Below are positions 18,039 to 27,835 of a stretch of 64,000 nt of DNA, one piece after another. The notes below the pieces were generated by a model. That model was not told where the DNA came from and did no database searches. It saw nothing but the letters and a program-made list of their open reading frames with translations. Made by a program: the position numbers and the translations under genes. Each line of letters starts with the position of its first letter. The stretch's first letter is position 1. Source of the DNA: Rhizobium sp. J15 (GTDB taxonomy: Bacteria; Pseudomonadota; Alphaproteobacteria; Rhizobiales; Rhizobiaceae); assembly GCF_002531825.1 (NCBI RefSeq), contig NZ_NWSX01000008.1:186001-250000 (forward strand), in the 5' to 3' direction.

Positions 18039-18512
18039 TCAGGCGATCAGCGGCGCGGCGACGGCGTTGAGCACCTTCAACGCCTCCTTCGGATCGAGCC
18101 GCACCTGAAGCCCGCGCTGCCCGCCGTTGATATAGACGAGCGGTTCGGCCAGGGCGGCCTCCTCGATCGCCGTCGGCACCATCTTCTTCTGGCCGAAGGG
18201 GCTGATGCCGCCGACATGATAGCCCGTCAGCCGCTCGGCATCGGCGGGCTTCATCATATTGGCCGACTTGCCGCGGAAGGCGCTCGCAAGCTTCTTCATG
18301 CTCACTTCGCGATCCGACGGCACGACCACGCAGACCGGCTTGCCGTCCACCTCCGCCATCAGCGTTTTCAGCACCCGTTGCGGTGCCTCGCCCAAAGCCT
18401 CCGCCGCCTGCAGGCCGACGCGTTCGGCGCCGGGGTCGTAGTCATAGGCGTGGACGGAGAAAGCGACGCCCGCCTGGGAAAGAACCTGTGTCGCGCGGGT
18501 GGTCTTGGACAT
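18039..18512 (-). CDS. ybaK: Cys-tRNA(Pro)/Cys-tRNA(Cys) deacylase YbaK/EbsC
   Basis: A 157-residue trans-editing enzyme that hydrolyses Cys-tRNA(Pro) made by ProRS error. The family strand VHAYDYDP, the catalytic Lys region RVLKTLMAEVDGK (near residues 47-59), the loop GYHVGGISPFGQKK and the closing YINGGQRGLQVRLDP are all present. It is the second gene of a short minus-strand pair, starting 3 bases after the ArsC-like gene stops. Identity is well supported, although the wider family includes other aminoacyl-tRNA deacylases. Confidence 0.93.
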   Translation of the reverse strand: MSKTTRATQVLSQAGVAFSVHAYDYDPGAERVGLQAAEALGEAPQRVLKTLMAEVDGKPVCVVVPSDREVSMKKLASAFRGKSANMMKPADAERLTGYHVGGISPFGQKKMVPTAIEEAALAEPLVYINGGQRGLQVRLDPKEALKVLNAVAAPLIA

Positions 18513-18515
18513 GGC

Positions 18516-18866
18516 TCAGCGCTCGAAAGCACCGGCGTAAATCTCCGGCTTGAAGCCGACGAGCAGCTTGCCCTTTGTCTCCAGCACCGGCCGCTTGATC
18601 ATCGACGGCTGGTCGAGCATCAGCGCGATTGCCTTTTCCCGCGTCAGGTTTTCGCGTTCGGCATCGGGCAGTTTCCGGAAGGTGGTGCCGGCGCGGTTGA
18701 GCACGGTATCGAGGCCGGCTTCGTCGATCCAGGCTTCCAGATGGGCGCGGTCGATGCCCGATGCCTTGTAGTCGTGAAACGCATAGGCGACATCATGCGC
18801 TTCCAGCCAGCTGCGAGCCTTCTTCATCGTGTCGCAATTCTTGATGCCATAGATGGTGACGGCCAT
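18516..18866 (-). CDS. ArsC/Spx-family reductase-like protein (YffB type)
   Basis: A 116-residue thioredoxin-fold protein. YGIKNCDTMKKARSWL (near residues 5-20) has the single Cys of the YffB/Spx branch, not the CX5R of true arsenate reductase. MIKRPVLETKGKLLVGF is the conserved C-terminal Arg-Pro motif. YffB-type proteins are thought to be glutathione-dependent thiol reductases. The open frame extends to 18971, but the ATG at 18866 starts the fold and GGGAG lies 11 bases upstream. It is followed at once by ybaK. Confidence 0.87.
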   Translation of the reverse strand: MAVTIYGIKNCDTMKKARSWLEAHDVAYAFHDYKASGIDRAHLEAWIDEAGLDTVLNRAGTTFRKLPDAERENLTREKAIALMLDQPSMIKRPVLETKGKLLVGFKPEIYAGAFER

Positions 18867-18967
18867 GCCGGATCGATCTCCCTGTGATGACAGCGGGATA
18901 ACATGCGCAAAGCCCGGCGCAAACGCCGTGCGGCGTTTTATCCCCCAGCGCGTCGATCCCGCCCGGC

Positions 18968-20026
18968 TCAATTCTCCAGCGCGCCGGCCCTGCGTGAAGC
19001 CTTGCTGGCGCTACCGCAGGCGATCTTCATCAGGTCGCCGCGCCGCCGCACCAGCCGGTCGGAGGTGCGGGTCAGGACCAGCCCATCCTGCGGCGCATGC
19101 AGGTCAAGGCTGCCGCCCGGCTGGCCCGGCCGGGTGACGATCGTCGCCAGAAGGTCGCCTTCCGCAACGCGCTCGCCGATATCGCGATGGAAGAGTACAG
19201 CCCCGCCTTCGGGCGCGCGAAGGATCTCGATATTGTCGAGCGGCACGGCCGGACCGGAAAATGCCGCGGCCGCCGTCCCGCCCCGGACGATTCCCCGCGC
19301 CGCGAGGAAATGCCAGAGCCCGTCCGCATCCTTTCTCGCCAGCACCGGATCGACGTCGCGCTTGCCGCGCAACTCGACGGTGACGGAGAGTTTGCCGGGC
19401 AGCCGCGACCGGCGCTCGCCGGGAACTTCATATTTCCATGCAAAGCCGACAGCCTCCTCGAAGGCGGAGCTTTCGCCGTCCGAAAGCAGCACGGCCTCCA
19501 TGTCGAGCGCGGCAGCGAGATCGGCCGCCTCCGGCCAGAAGGCCTCGTCGATATAGGCATATTGCAGGGATTCGTCGTCGCAATGCAGGTCGAGGACCAG
19601 ATCGGCGCCGAGCGCCATATGCAGAAGCTGCCGCTTCAAACTATCGGTAGCCGGATAATCATCGAGATCTTCGACCAGCTCGGCGCGATCGGCAATGGAG
19701 ATCAGCGGGAAATCCCGGTTGAAATTGGTGCGGGAGCCGAGGTCGAAACGGCCCTGCAGCTCGCCGAAATGCGATTGCGCCGCACCGATCGGATTGGCCT
19801 GCGGCACGATGGTGATGTCGCCGGCGATCCGGCCTTCGCCTTCCGCCTGCCGCAGCCTCTCGCAGAGGAAATGCAGGAGCGCCGTTCCCGGCAGTTCGCC
19901 GGCATGAAGGGCGGCCTGGATATAGGTTCTCGGCGCCTTCGGATCGTCCCCCGTAAAGCGCAGCACCGGCAGCCGCCACTCCGTTCCCGGTGTGTCTCCC
20001 GGGATGATGATCTCTGAAATGTCCAT
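18968..20026 (-). CDS. Succinylglutamate desuccinylase/aspartoacylase (M14-like) family deacylase
   Basis: A 352-residue zinc-dependent deacylase. AALHAGELPGTALLHFL gives the HxxE zinc pair (near residues 41-44), IVPQANPIGA and SRTNFNRDFP contain the NxxR-N-R substrate-binding segment, and DLHCDDESLQYAYID provides the third ligand His. Such enzymes release an acyl group from N-acylated amino acids such as N-acetyl-diaminobutyrate. A C-terminal barrel-like domain carries VPLDNIEILRAPEGGAV. There is a gap of 101 bases to the ArsC-like gene. Exact substrate unknown. Confidence 0.9.
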   Translation of the reverse strand: MDISEIIIPGDTPGTEWRLPVLRFTGDDPKAPRTYIQAALHAGELPGTALLHFLCERLRQAEGEGRIAGDITIVPQANPIGAAQSHFGELQGRFDLGSRTNFNRDFPLISIADRAELVEDLDDYPATDSLKRQLLHMALGADLVLDLHCDDESLQYAYIDEAFWPEAADLAAALDMEAVLLSDGESSAFEEAVGFAWKYEVPGERRSRLPGKLSVTVELRGKRDVDPVLARKDADGLWHFLAARGIVRGGTAAAAFSGPAVPLDNIEILRAPEGGAVLFHRDIGERVAEGDLLATIVTRPGQPGGSLDLHAPQDGLVLTRTSDRLVRRRGDLMKIACGSASKASRRAGALEN

Positions 20027-20121
20027 GGGGTCATTGCTCCCTGCTTGAATCAGGTCCAGGCTTCCCGAGCTTTATGCGCGGAAACCGAGGAAGCGCAAGC
20101 CTTGCTCCTCCTGTGCTGCCT

Positions 20122-20730
20122 TCAACCGAGCAGCGGCCAGCGATCGATGATGTGGTGCTCGGTGTTTCCGAGAACGCTATGAATGAGCAGAAACTCATGC
20201 GCAGTCCAGGAAACCGGTTGATCGAGGCGCGTCGGCGGCACCGCCTTGCGGTCATAGAGCAGCGTCATATGCGGCGTGAATTGGCGATCGATATTGTGAC
20301 GCAAGCCGGTATTGTGCATGCCGACGCCCAACTGGACATGCAGGCGCATGAGCGGCATCAGTCCGCCTTCGCTGCAGAGCACCAGCGGCCGCGCCTTGCC
20401 TTCCCGCCTGAAGCTCATGATCCTGTCGAAGGTTACCGCAATCGGCGCTCCTTCGACTGTGGCGCCGGCCTGGCATGCCGCAAAGATCACGTCCTCCGGC
20501 AGCGCCTCATAGTCACCGATCCCGATAACGCTCACATGCAGCGTCGTCAGGCGCGGCTTTGCGGAAAGGGAGAAAGCTTTGCCATAATCATGGGCGATCG
20601 AAGCCGCTTGCGGTTCGACGATCGGAGGAGGGCAGAGCGCGAAGAAAAGCCGATGCCAGCCGATGTGGCTTTCATCCGGCCCGCCACGCCGATTTTGCCC
20701 ATGGCCGAAATCGAAGGAAATCTGATTCAT
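20122..20730 (-). CDS. thpR: 2'-5' RNA ligase family protein (RNA 2',3'-cyclic phosphodiesterase)
   Basis: A 202-residue LigT/2H phosphoesterase. The two catalytic HxT/S motifs are LHVSVIG (near residues 64-70) and FTPHMTLLY (near residues 151-159). Family members open 2',3'-cyclic phosphates and can ligate RNA ends in vitro. The N-terminal 25 residues (QISFDFGHGQNRRGG) are polar and may be disordered. It is divergent from the alkyltransferase gene, and a GAAC-N7-GAAC LexA-type site lies midway between them. The symbol is by family analogy. Confidence 0.85.
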   Translation of the reverse strand: MNQISFDFGHGQNRRGGPDESHIGWHRLFFALCPPPIVEPQAASIAHDYGKAFSLSAKPRLTTLHVSVIGIGDYEALPEDVIFAACQAGATVEGAPIAVTFDRIMSFRREGKARPLVLCSEGGLMPLMRLHVQLGVGMHNTGLRHNIDRQFTPHMTLLYDRKAVPPTRLDQPVSWTAHEFLLIHSVLGNTEHHIIDRWPLLG

Positions 20731-20804
20731 GATCTGTCAGGTCGTCATGACCCACCTCGTCGTTCCAACGCGATCGAAAATACGCCGGCAGGACGGAATG
20801 GCAA

Positions 20805-20819
20805 GAACAAAAAAAGAAC
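20805..20819. promoter_or_regulatory. LexA-type box candidate between thpR and ogt
   Basis: GAAC, seven A residues, then GAAC: the alphaproteobacterial LexA direct-repeat spacing. It is centred about 80 bases from each of the two divergent start codons. The run of A makes a chance match possible. Confidence 0.5.
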
Positions 20820-20897
20820 AAGATGCGCAAGAAACGGGTTGAAACAGCGCCCGCTCCGTACGATTTTGGTGGCAACCGCAAACACGGAGGCTGCGTC

Positions 20898-21461
20898 ATG
20901 CCCCAAACAACGCACCACTATCTCATCTTCGAAACCGCCGGCGGCTTCTGCGGCATCGCCTGGAGCGACGCCGGCATTTCCCGCTTCCAGCTGCCGACGA
21001 AAACCGCCGAGGCGACCGAACGTCTGCTGCTGCGACGTCTGCCGGACGCCGAACCCGGCGCGCCGACGGCGGCCGTGCTCGAAACGGTCGCGGCCGTGAA
21101 ACGTTACTTCCAGGGCCAGGAGACCGATTTTTCCGGCGTCGAGCTCGATCTTGCCGGCCAGGATGCCTTCTTCAGGGAAATTTATGCGGCGGCGCGACGC
21201 GTCGGCTGGGGCCATACGACCACTTACGGCGCGCTGGCGAAAGAGCTCGGTGTCGGGCCGGAGGCTGCCCGCGATGTCGGTCAGGCGATGGCGAAGAACC
21301 CCGTGGCGCTGATCATCCCCTGCCATCGCGTGCTGGCCGCCGGCGGCAAGATCGGCGGCTTCTCGGCCCCCGGCGGTTCGTCGTCGAAGGCTCGCATGCT
21401 GGAGCTCGAAGGCGTCCAGCTCGGCCCGCCGCCGCCCGCCCAGCAGTCGCTGGGTTTCTAG
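20898..21461 (+). CDS. ogt: Methylated-DNA--protein-cysteine S-methyltransferase
   Basis: A 187-residue suicide repair enzyme that takes O6-alkyl groups from guanine onto its own Cys. The active-site motif IIPCHRVLAAGGKIGGF is intact (near residues 141-157), with the helix-turn-helix upstream in VGWGHTTTYGALAKELG and the asparagine-type hinge AMAKNPV. It lacks the AdaA domain, so it is the single-function type. GGAGG lies 7 bases before the chosen ATG at 20898; the open frame further upstream contains the LexA-like site and is not coding. Confidence 0.95.
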   Translation: MPQTTHHYLIFETAGGFCGIAWSDAGISRFQLPTKTAEATERLLLRRLPDAEPGAPTAAVLETVAAVKRYFQGQETDFSGVELDLAGQDAFFREIYAAARRVGWGHTTTYGALAKELGVGPEAARDVGQAMAKNPVALIIPCHRVLAAGGKIGGFSAPGGSSSKARMLELEGVQLGPPPPAQQSLGF

Positions 21462-21494
21462 GCGGCGGAGGCCTTCGCATAAGGAGTCAGCAGG

Positions 21495-22229
21495 TTAATG
21501 CGGGCTGGCTGTCGGCCGGATGATGATTTCGCTGACATCGACGTCGTCAGGCTGGCTGACGGCGTAGAGGATCGACTTGGCGACGGCCTCGGGGCTGATC
21601 GTGACCGCCCTGAAAGCCTTCATGGCGTCCCGGGCCATCGGGTCGGTGATCGTGTCGGCCAGTTCCGATGTCGTCGTGCCGGGCGAGATGACGGTGACGC
21701 GGATACGGTCGGTCTCCTGCCGCAGTCCGTCGGAGATGGCGCGGACGGCGAATTTCGTCGCGCAATAAACGGCGGCTGTCGGCGAGACATAGTGGCCGCC
21801 GATCGAAGACAGGTTGATGATCTGCCCCGAACCCTGCGCCTTCATGATCGGAAGGGCTGCGGCGATGCCGTAGAGAACGCCCTTGATGTTGACATCGACC
21901 ATGCGGTCCCATTCGTCGACCTTGAGGGCGTCGAGCGGAGAGAGCGGCATGACGCCGGCATTGTTGACGATGACATCGAGCCGGCCGAACTCGGACCTGA
22001 CGAAACCGGCAAAGGCTTCGACCTGGGATCGGTCGGTGACGTCAAGCTTTCGAAAACGCACGCTGCCGCCTGCGGCTTCGATTTCGCCGGCGAGCGCCTC
22101 CAGGCGGTCGGTGCGGCGCGCGCCGATGACGAGACGGGCGCCTGCGGCGGCCAGCACTTTTGCCGCGGCTTCTCCAATGCCGCTGCTGGCGCCGGTGATG
22201 GCGATGACTTTTCCGTCGATATCAGACAT
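21495..22229 (-). CDS. Short-chain dehydrogenase/reductase
   Basis: A 244-residue classical SDR. VIAITGASSGIGEAAAKVL is the TGxxxGxG cofactor loop (residues 8-26), VIVNNAGVMPL the NNAG motif, INLSSIGG holds the catalytic Ser, and YCATKFAVRAISDGL the YxxxK pair (near residues 152-156). GARRTD after strand 2 suggests NADP preference. An AAAGGAGAG ribosome site precedes the ATG. Just upstream on the same strand lies the 3' remnant of another oxidoreductase gene. Substrate unknown; many relatives are clavaldehyde-dehydrogenase-like reductases. Confidence 0.93.
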   Translation of the reverse strand: MSDIDGKVIAITGASSGIGEAAAKVLAAAGARLVIGARRTDRLEALAGEIEAAGGSVRFRKLDVTDRSQVEAFAGFVRSEFGRLDVIVNNAGVMPLSPLDALKVDEWDRMVDVNIKGVLYGIAAALPIMKAQGSGQIINLSSIGGHYVSPTAAVYCATKFAVRAISDGLRQETDRIRVTVISPGTTTSELADTITDPMARDAMKAFRAVTISPEAVAKSILYAVSQPDDVDVSEIIIRPTASPH

Positions 22230-22285
22230 TTGGCTCTCCTTTTCTGTGCTCCAGACGCCGATGCGCCGGAGGGCGGGGCGTTGGA

Positions 22286-22444
22286 TCAGCTGGGAAAATC
22301 GGCGCTGACTGTCGTCTCGGCCAAGGCGTCGAAGTTTGCCCTGAGCGCATCGAGCCGCTCGCGGGCGATATTCAGGGCGGAGGTTCCAAGCAGTAGCCGC
22401 AGCGGCGGCTCATCGGCCTCGAATACCGAAATGAGGCACGTCAC
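22286..22444 (-). pseudogene. 3' remnant of a second SDR/oxidoreductase gene
   Basis: Reading the minus strand from 22444 to the stop TGA at 22286 gives about 52 codons. They include EADEPPLRLLLGTSALNIAR, then ERLDALRANFDALAETTVSA, then DFPS and stop. This is the typical C-terminus of Rhizobium SDR oxidoreductases (APEPPLRLLLG..., ...TVSTDFP). No upstream part exists: the frame runs straight into the end of the Atu4866-family gene. The first ~8 codons look unrelated. It was probably left by an internal deletion and is not expected to be expressed. Confidence 0.75.
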
Positions 22445-22815
22445 CGGCGCCGCAGCACCATGCCGCCGTGATGCAGGGTGTTGTCATCGACGAAATCGCC
22501 GTCGGCGGTGAAGCCGGTGTCGTCCCAATATTCGATGTGGGTTCCGGTGACTTCGTAGCGTCCCTGATAGGCGCTCTCCCTGCTGCCGCGGGCCTCGTCG
22601 TAACGGCCATTGGGCAGAAGCTCGTGGCGGACGCGGCCGTCGTCCGTCATCCACATGCCGACATAGGGGTGTTGCTGCATCGTGTTCTCGCTTGACTGTT
22701 GATGGGCAGGGTTTCGGTCGTTTGCGGCATCTGCATGGGATGCCGACGTCGCCGCGCCGGCGAGCGCCGTCACGGCCAAAAGATGCAGAACAACGTTCCT
22801 GGATATGCTTCGCAT
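22441..22815 (-). CDS. Atu4866-family secreted protein
   Basis: A 124-residue protein with an N-terminal signal peptide (MRSISRNVVLHLLAV..., cleavage near ATSASHADA). The mature domain of about 80 residues contains HPYVGMWMTDDGRVRHELLP, GRYDEARG and EYWDDTGFTADGDF, the pattern of the Agrobacterium Atu4866 family, a small beta-barrel of unknown function. The ATG at 22815 has TTTGGAGAAGAACG before it. It is divergent from a LysR gene that has a 21-base palindrome at its start, so it may be that regulator's target. The following gene on its strand has been reduced to a 3' fragment. Confidence 0.83.
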   Translation of the reverse strand: MRSISRNVVLHLLAVTALAGAATSASHADAANDRNPAHQQSSENTMQQHPYVGMWMTDDGRVRHELLPNGRYDEARGSRESAYQGRYEVTGTHIEYWDDTGFTADGDFVDDNTLHHGGMVLRRR

Positions 22816-22920
22816 CGTTCTTCTCCAAAGCAGGCCTGCGCACCGCCATCGGTCGCGCTTGACCATGAAGGGAAGATAGCAATCACCACTGAAGCGATTA
22901 AGTTGCCAATTCGGAATAGC

Positions 22921-22941
22921 TTGGTTAGTTATACTAACCAA
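22921..22941. promoter_or_regulatory. 21-base palindrome overlapping the LysR start
   Basis: TTGGTTAGT - TAT - ACTAACCAA is a perfect inverted repeat. It contains a -10-like TATACT, and its last base is the A of the LysR ATG. A protein bound here would block LysR transcription, so autoregulation is the simplest reading. Confidence 0.75.
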
Positions 22942-23849
22942 TGATTGATGATCTCGAAGGCATTTCGGTTTTTCTGGCGGTGGCGGAGGCGCGAAACTTC
23001 CGCCTTGCCGGCGAGCGGCTCGGCGTCACCCGATCCGCCGTCAGCCAGGCGCTGCAGCGCCTGGAGGATCGGGTCGGCGTGGCGCTCGTCCAGCGCACCA
23101 CCCGCAGCGTCCACCTCACCGAAGCCGGCGAGGTGTTCCTCGAGACGGTTCGTCCATCGGTGCGGCAGGTCAGGGAGGCGGTGCAGACGGTCCGGGAAAT
23201 GCAGGCGCGTCCGAGCGGCCTGCTGAGGATCACCGTTTCCTCGATCGCCGAGAGCTTCCTCTCCGGCCCCCTGCTGGCCGGCTTCATCGAAGCCTGTCCT
23301 GATATCAAGCTCGACATCACCATCACCGATGACGAATTCGATATCGTCGAGGCCGGGTTCGACGCCGGCGTCCGGCTCGGCGAGGTGATCGAGCAGGACA
23401 TGATCGCAGTGCCCGTCTCCAGGGAGCAGCGGCAATGTCCGGCCGCGTCTCCTGCCTATCTCGATCGCCGTGGCCACCCTCGCCATCCCCGCGACCTGCA
23501 GGACCATGCCTGTATCGGCTGGCGGCCGCGCCCCGACACGGCGCCTTATCGCTGGGAGTTCACCGAAAACGACCGCGACTTCGACGTCGCCGTCGATCCG
23601 GCCGTGACGACGAACGATATGGGAATGATGATCCGCATGGCCTGCGCCGGAGCCGGCATCACCTTCGGCATGGTGGAGACCTTCCAGCCTTATTTCGATC
23701 GCGGCGAACTCGTGCCGTTGCTCGAAGATTTCTGCCCGCCCTTTCCCGGCTTCTATCTCTATTATCCCAGGCGCCAGAGGCAGCCGCTGAAGCTGCGCGC
23801 TTTGGTGGATTTTGTGCGGAAATTCGAGAGGCGCGAGATAGGTCCGTAG
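22941..23849 (+). CDS. LysR-family transcriptional regulator
   Basis: A 302-residue LTTR. The winged helix covers about residues 3-62 (EGISVFLAVAEARNFRLAG, RSAVSQALQRLEDRVG, LVQRTTRSVHLTEAG) and the effector domain starts near GLLRITVSSIAESF. It is related to the LTTRs at 2998 and 24494. No Shine-Dalgarno precedes the ATG; instead a perfect palindrome with TATACT ends at the ATG. Divergent neighbour is the Atu4866-family gene, beyond which the SDR remnant and an intact SDR lie; these were probably the original regulon. Confidence 0.92.
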   Translation: MIDDLEGISVFLAVAEARNFRLAGERLGVTRSAVSQALQRLEDRVGVALVQRTTRSVHLTEAGEVFLETVRPSVRQVREAVQTVREMQARPSGLLRITVSSIAESFLSGPLLAGFIEACPDIKLDITITDDEFDIVEAGFDAGVRLGEVIEQDMIAVPVSREQRQCPAASPAYLDRRGHPRHPRDLQDHACIGWRPRPDTAPYRWEFTENDRDFDVAVDPAVTTNDMGMMIRMACAGAGITFGMVETFQPYFDRGELVPLLEDFCPPFPGFYLYYPRRQRQPLKLRALVDFVRKFERREIGP

Positions 23850-23873
23850 CCCTTGACCTAAGTGGTGCCGGCT

Positions 23874-24416
23874 TCAGGACGACGGCGCGTTCGAAGATGT
23901 TCTCGGCTGGCCGGCAATGGCTTGAGCCTCGCTAAGCTGAGGACGCACTAGCAGATAGAGCGCGAAGACGTGAGTGATCATCAGCAAGGGCACGTAAATG
24001 ATCGGGATCGCGTATGCAGCGCCCAATTCCTCAGCCTGCGCCGGAAGACCGGCCTGAATGGCGTGATAGTAGTCGAGGATGAGGTCGGCCATTCCCGCAA
24101 GGTTGAAGATGACGACGAACAGCCAGAAGACCCGAGCTATCCTGATCGTCATCAGCGCCAGCATGGCGAGCAGCCCGGTCGCGAGGTCGCCATAGGCCGC
24201 GAAGGTGGCGAAACTGGCTGGCAGATGGGCCCCGACGACGCCCGGGAGAATGAAGACGAGCCCGAAGAAGCGGAAGCTATGCAGAGTGGCGATGGCGCGG
24301 TGCGCTTTAATCCGGTCCATCGACTTGAGCCAGGGCAGAATATACGCGCCGAAGCAAAGCAGCCACGCGACATAACCGAGGACGAGATGGGTTTGGAAGA
24401 GGGATTCCGTCGACAT
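23874..24416 (-). CDS. Hypothetical integral membrane protein
   Basis: A 180-residue protein with about five hydrophobic segments: HLVLGYVAWLLCFGAYILP, FFGLVFILPGVVGAHLP, LATGLLAMLALMTIRIARVFW, LFVVIFNLAGMADLILDYY and IPIIYVPLLMITHVFALYLL. No catalytic motif is visible. It is divergent from the LysR gene at 24494 and convergent with the LysR gene at 22941; the divergent one is the likelier regulator. Its base composition is slightly less GC-rich than neighbours. I do not recognise a named family. Confidence 0.75.
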   Translation of the reverse strand: MSTESLFQTHLVLGYVAWLLCFGAYILPWLKSMDRIKAHRAIATLHSFRFFGLVFILPGVVGAHLPASFATFAAYGDLATGLLAMLALMTIRIARVFWLFVVIFNLAGMADLILDYYHAIQAGLPAQAEELGAAYAIPIIYVPLLMITHVFALYLLVRPQLSEAQAIAGQPRTSSNAPSS

Positions 24417-24493
24417 TGGAGCACTCCTGATTGGCAGGTCCAGATGTACGACCGCTTCTCGTGATCGACTATTCGCGATAATATCGATGCGGT

Positions 24494-25420
24494 ATGAAGC
24501 AGAACTTCACAGTCAGGCAGGGAGCGCTGGACGGCGTCGAGGCATTTCTGAGCGTTGCCCAGCACCGTAGTTTTCGGAAAGCAGCCGCGGAACTCGGCGT
24601 GACCCCATCGGCGATGAGCCAGGCTGTACGCGCTCTCGAGGAGCGTGTCGGAGCGGTGCTTTTCATCCGCACGACACGCAGTGTCGGCCTGACCGAAGCC
24701 GGCGAGCGATTTCTTTCGCGCGCAAAACCCGCCTTCGAGGAACTGGTCGCCGCAAGCGAGGTTGCTCGGGACCTTGGGCAGCGGCCAGCCGGATTATTAC
24801 GGCTGACAGTGCCGCCGGCAGTGGTGCCGATCCTGCTGGAGCCACTGATCGCATCCTTCTGCCAAGCCTTTCCCGAGGTCGAGGTGGAGGTCGCCGCGAA
24901 TGAAGAGTTGGTCGATATCGCGACCGAAGGATTCGATGCCGGCATTCGCCTCGGCCAGTTCATCGCAGCCGATATGGTCGCGGTCCGGCTGACACCACCT
25001 TTTCCGCTGATGGTTGTCGGCAGTCCCGAATATCTGCACCGGAGAGGACGGCCGGAGCGTATCGATGATCTGCGTCAACATGCCTGCATACGCATTCGTC
25101 GCTCGGACGGATCGATCGCGCCGTGGTCGTTTCTGAGCGCCCAAAAGCCGATCGAGGCGGTCGTTTCCGGGCCGCTGATCGCCCACGATTTTCCGACCAT
25201 GCTCGGAGCTGCCGTCGAACATATGGGGCTTGCGCAAGTGCCGGAGCCGATGGCCAGTGGGTTGGTGAAAGCGGGAAAGCTCGTCCGCGTTCTCGAGGCA
25301 TTCGCAACGCTGGCACCGGGTGTGTTCCTCGATTATCCCAGCCGCCACCAGGTGATGCCGAAGCTGCGCGCCTTCATCGATCACGTGAAAAGTCGAACGG
25401 ACGCGACCGAGAACAGCTGA
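24494..25420 (+). CDS. LysR-family transcriptional regulator
   Basis: A 308-residue LTTR with the winged helix at residues about 9-68 (LDGVEAFLSVAQHRSF, PSAMSQAVRALEERVG, LFIRTTRSVGLTEAG) and a complete effector domain (GLLRLTVPPAVVPILLE onward). It resembles the LTTR at 22941. No ribosome site is seen; GATAATAT lies about 10 bases before the ATG and may be the -10 of a leaderless or very short-leader message. The divergent membrane-protein gene, 77 bases away, is the candidate target. Confidence 0.91.
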   Translation: MKQNFTVRQGALDGVEAFLSVAQHRSFRKAAAELGVTPSAMSQAVRALEERVGAVLFIRTTRSVGLTEAGERFLSRAKPAFEELVAASEVARDLGQRPAGLLRLTVPPAVVPILLEPLIASFCQAFPEVEVEVAANEELVDIATEGFDAGIRLGQFIAADMVAVRLTPPFPLMVVGSPEYLHRRGRPERIDDLRQHACIRIRRSDGSIAPWSFLSAQKPIEAVVSGPLIAHDFPTMLGAAVEHMGLAQVPEPMASGLVKAGKLVRVLEAFATLAPGVFLDYPSRHQVMPKLRAFIDHVKSRTDATENS

Positions 25421-25521
25421 TCAGCGGCAAGGATGCGCTGACGCGGGAGCGGCACGCTGAAATGCGAACCGCTTTGCGGAGACTGTCACGTCGCCGCCCG
25501 CTCCATGCACTTACGTGCGCC

Positions 25522-27084
<1,563 letters not shown>

Positions 27085-27196
27085 GGCGAGGCTTTAAAGA
27101 AAAGCGCTTCGCCTTGCAATCCGGGAAATCGGCGGCATCGGGTTTTTATTGTTCCGATTGTCCCCGCGTCCGATAGGCGCGCGGCTTTTTGCCGGT

Positions 27197-27835
27197 TCAG
27201 AACCAGAAAATCCCATCCTCCAGCGCCGTGAACAGGCTGTCGACGCCGTAGGAGAGCTTGCGGTCGACGATGTGCAGATATTCGGTCCAGCCCGAGATGT
27301 GCTGTAGTTCGACGACACCGTCGGAAATGCCGCGCAGCCCGATCAGCGGCAGCTTGTAGCCCTGGCAGGCGCGCAGCACCGCATAGGTCTCCATGTCGAC
27401 CATGTCGGCGCCGATGCCGTTATAGGCGGCCCCCGAAATGACGTTGCCGCCGGTGGAAAGGCTCGCCTCCGGGATCCCCGGGATGCGCAGCGGCAGCTCC
27501 AGCTTCACGGGCAAGTCGAGGAAAGGCGTCTGGCCTTTTTCGAAGCCGAGCGGCGAGGCGTCCATGTCGCGATAGGAAACCGAGCTCACCTGGTAAATTT
27601 CGGTCTGTTCGAGCTTGGCCGAGCCGGCCGAGCCGAGGGAGACGACGAGATCCGGAAGATCGTCCGCGGCATCGAGCCGCGCCAAGGCTTTGGTCAGCGC
27701 GATCGCCGCCTCCACCGGGCCGACGCCGGTCATCAAGGGTTCGATGCGCGAACGCAGGAAAGGGCCGTACTCCGCCTCTGCCGCCATCACGAAAAGAATG
27801 GATTTTCCCGCGACCGACTTCAGTTCGAACTTCAT
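27197..27835 (-). CDS. mtnN: 5'-methylthioadenosine/S-adenosylhomocysteine nucleosidase
   Basis: A 212-residue purine-nucleoside phosphorylase-fold enzyme cleaving MTA/SAH to adenine and a thioribose. LFVMAAEAEYGPFL starts the fold, GVGPVEAAIALTKAL is the ribose-binding region, VVSLGSAGSA the GSAG motif, and ADMVDMETYAVLRAC (near residues 143-157) gives the catalytic VxMEx(A) Glu set; ISDG near the end is the adenine-binding region. It is shorter than E. coli MtnN (232) and somewhat diverged, so substrate preference may differ. Its ATG overlaps the stop of the thioesterase gene upstream in ATGA. Confidence 0.85.
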   Translation of the reverse strand: MKFELKSVAGKSILFVMAAEAEYGPFLRSRIEPLMTGVGPVEAAIALTKALARLDAADDLPDLVVSLGSAGSAKLEQTEIYQVSSVSYRDMDASPLGFEKGQTPFLDLPVKLELPLRIPGIPEASLSTGGNVISGAAYNGIGADMVDMETYAVLRACQGYKLPLIGLRGISDGVVELQHISGWTEYLHIVDRKLSYGVDSLFTALEDGIFWF

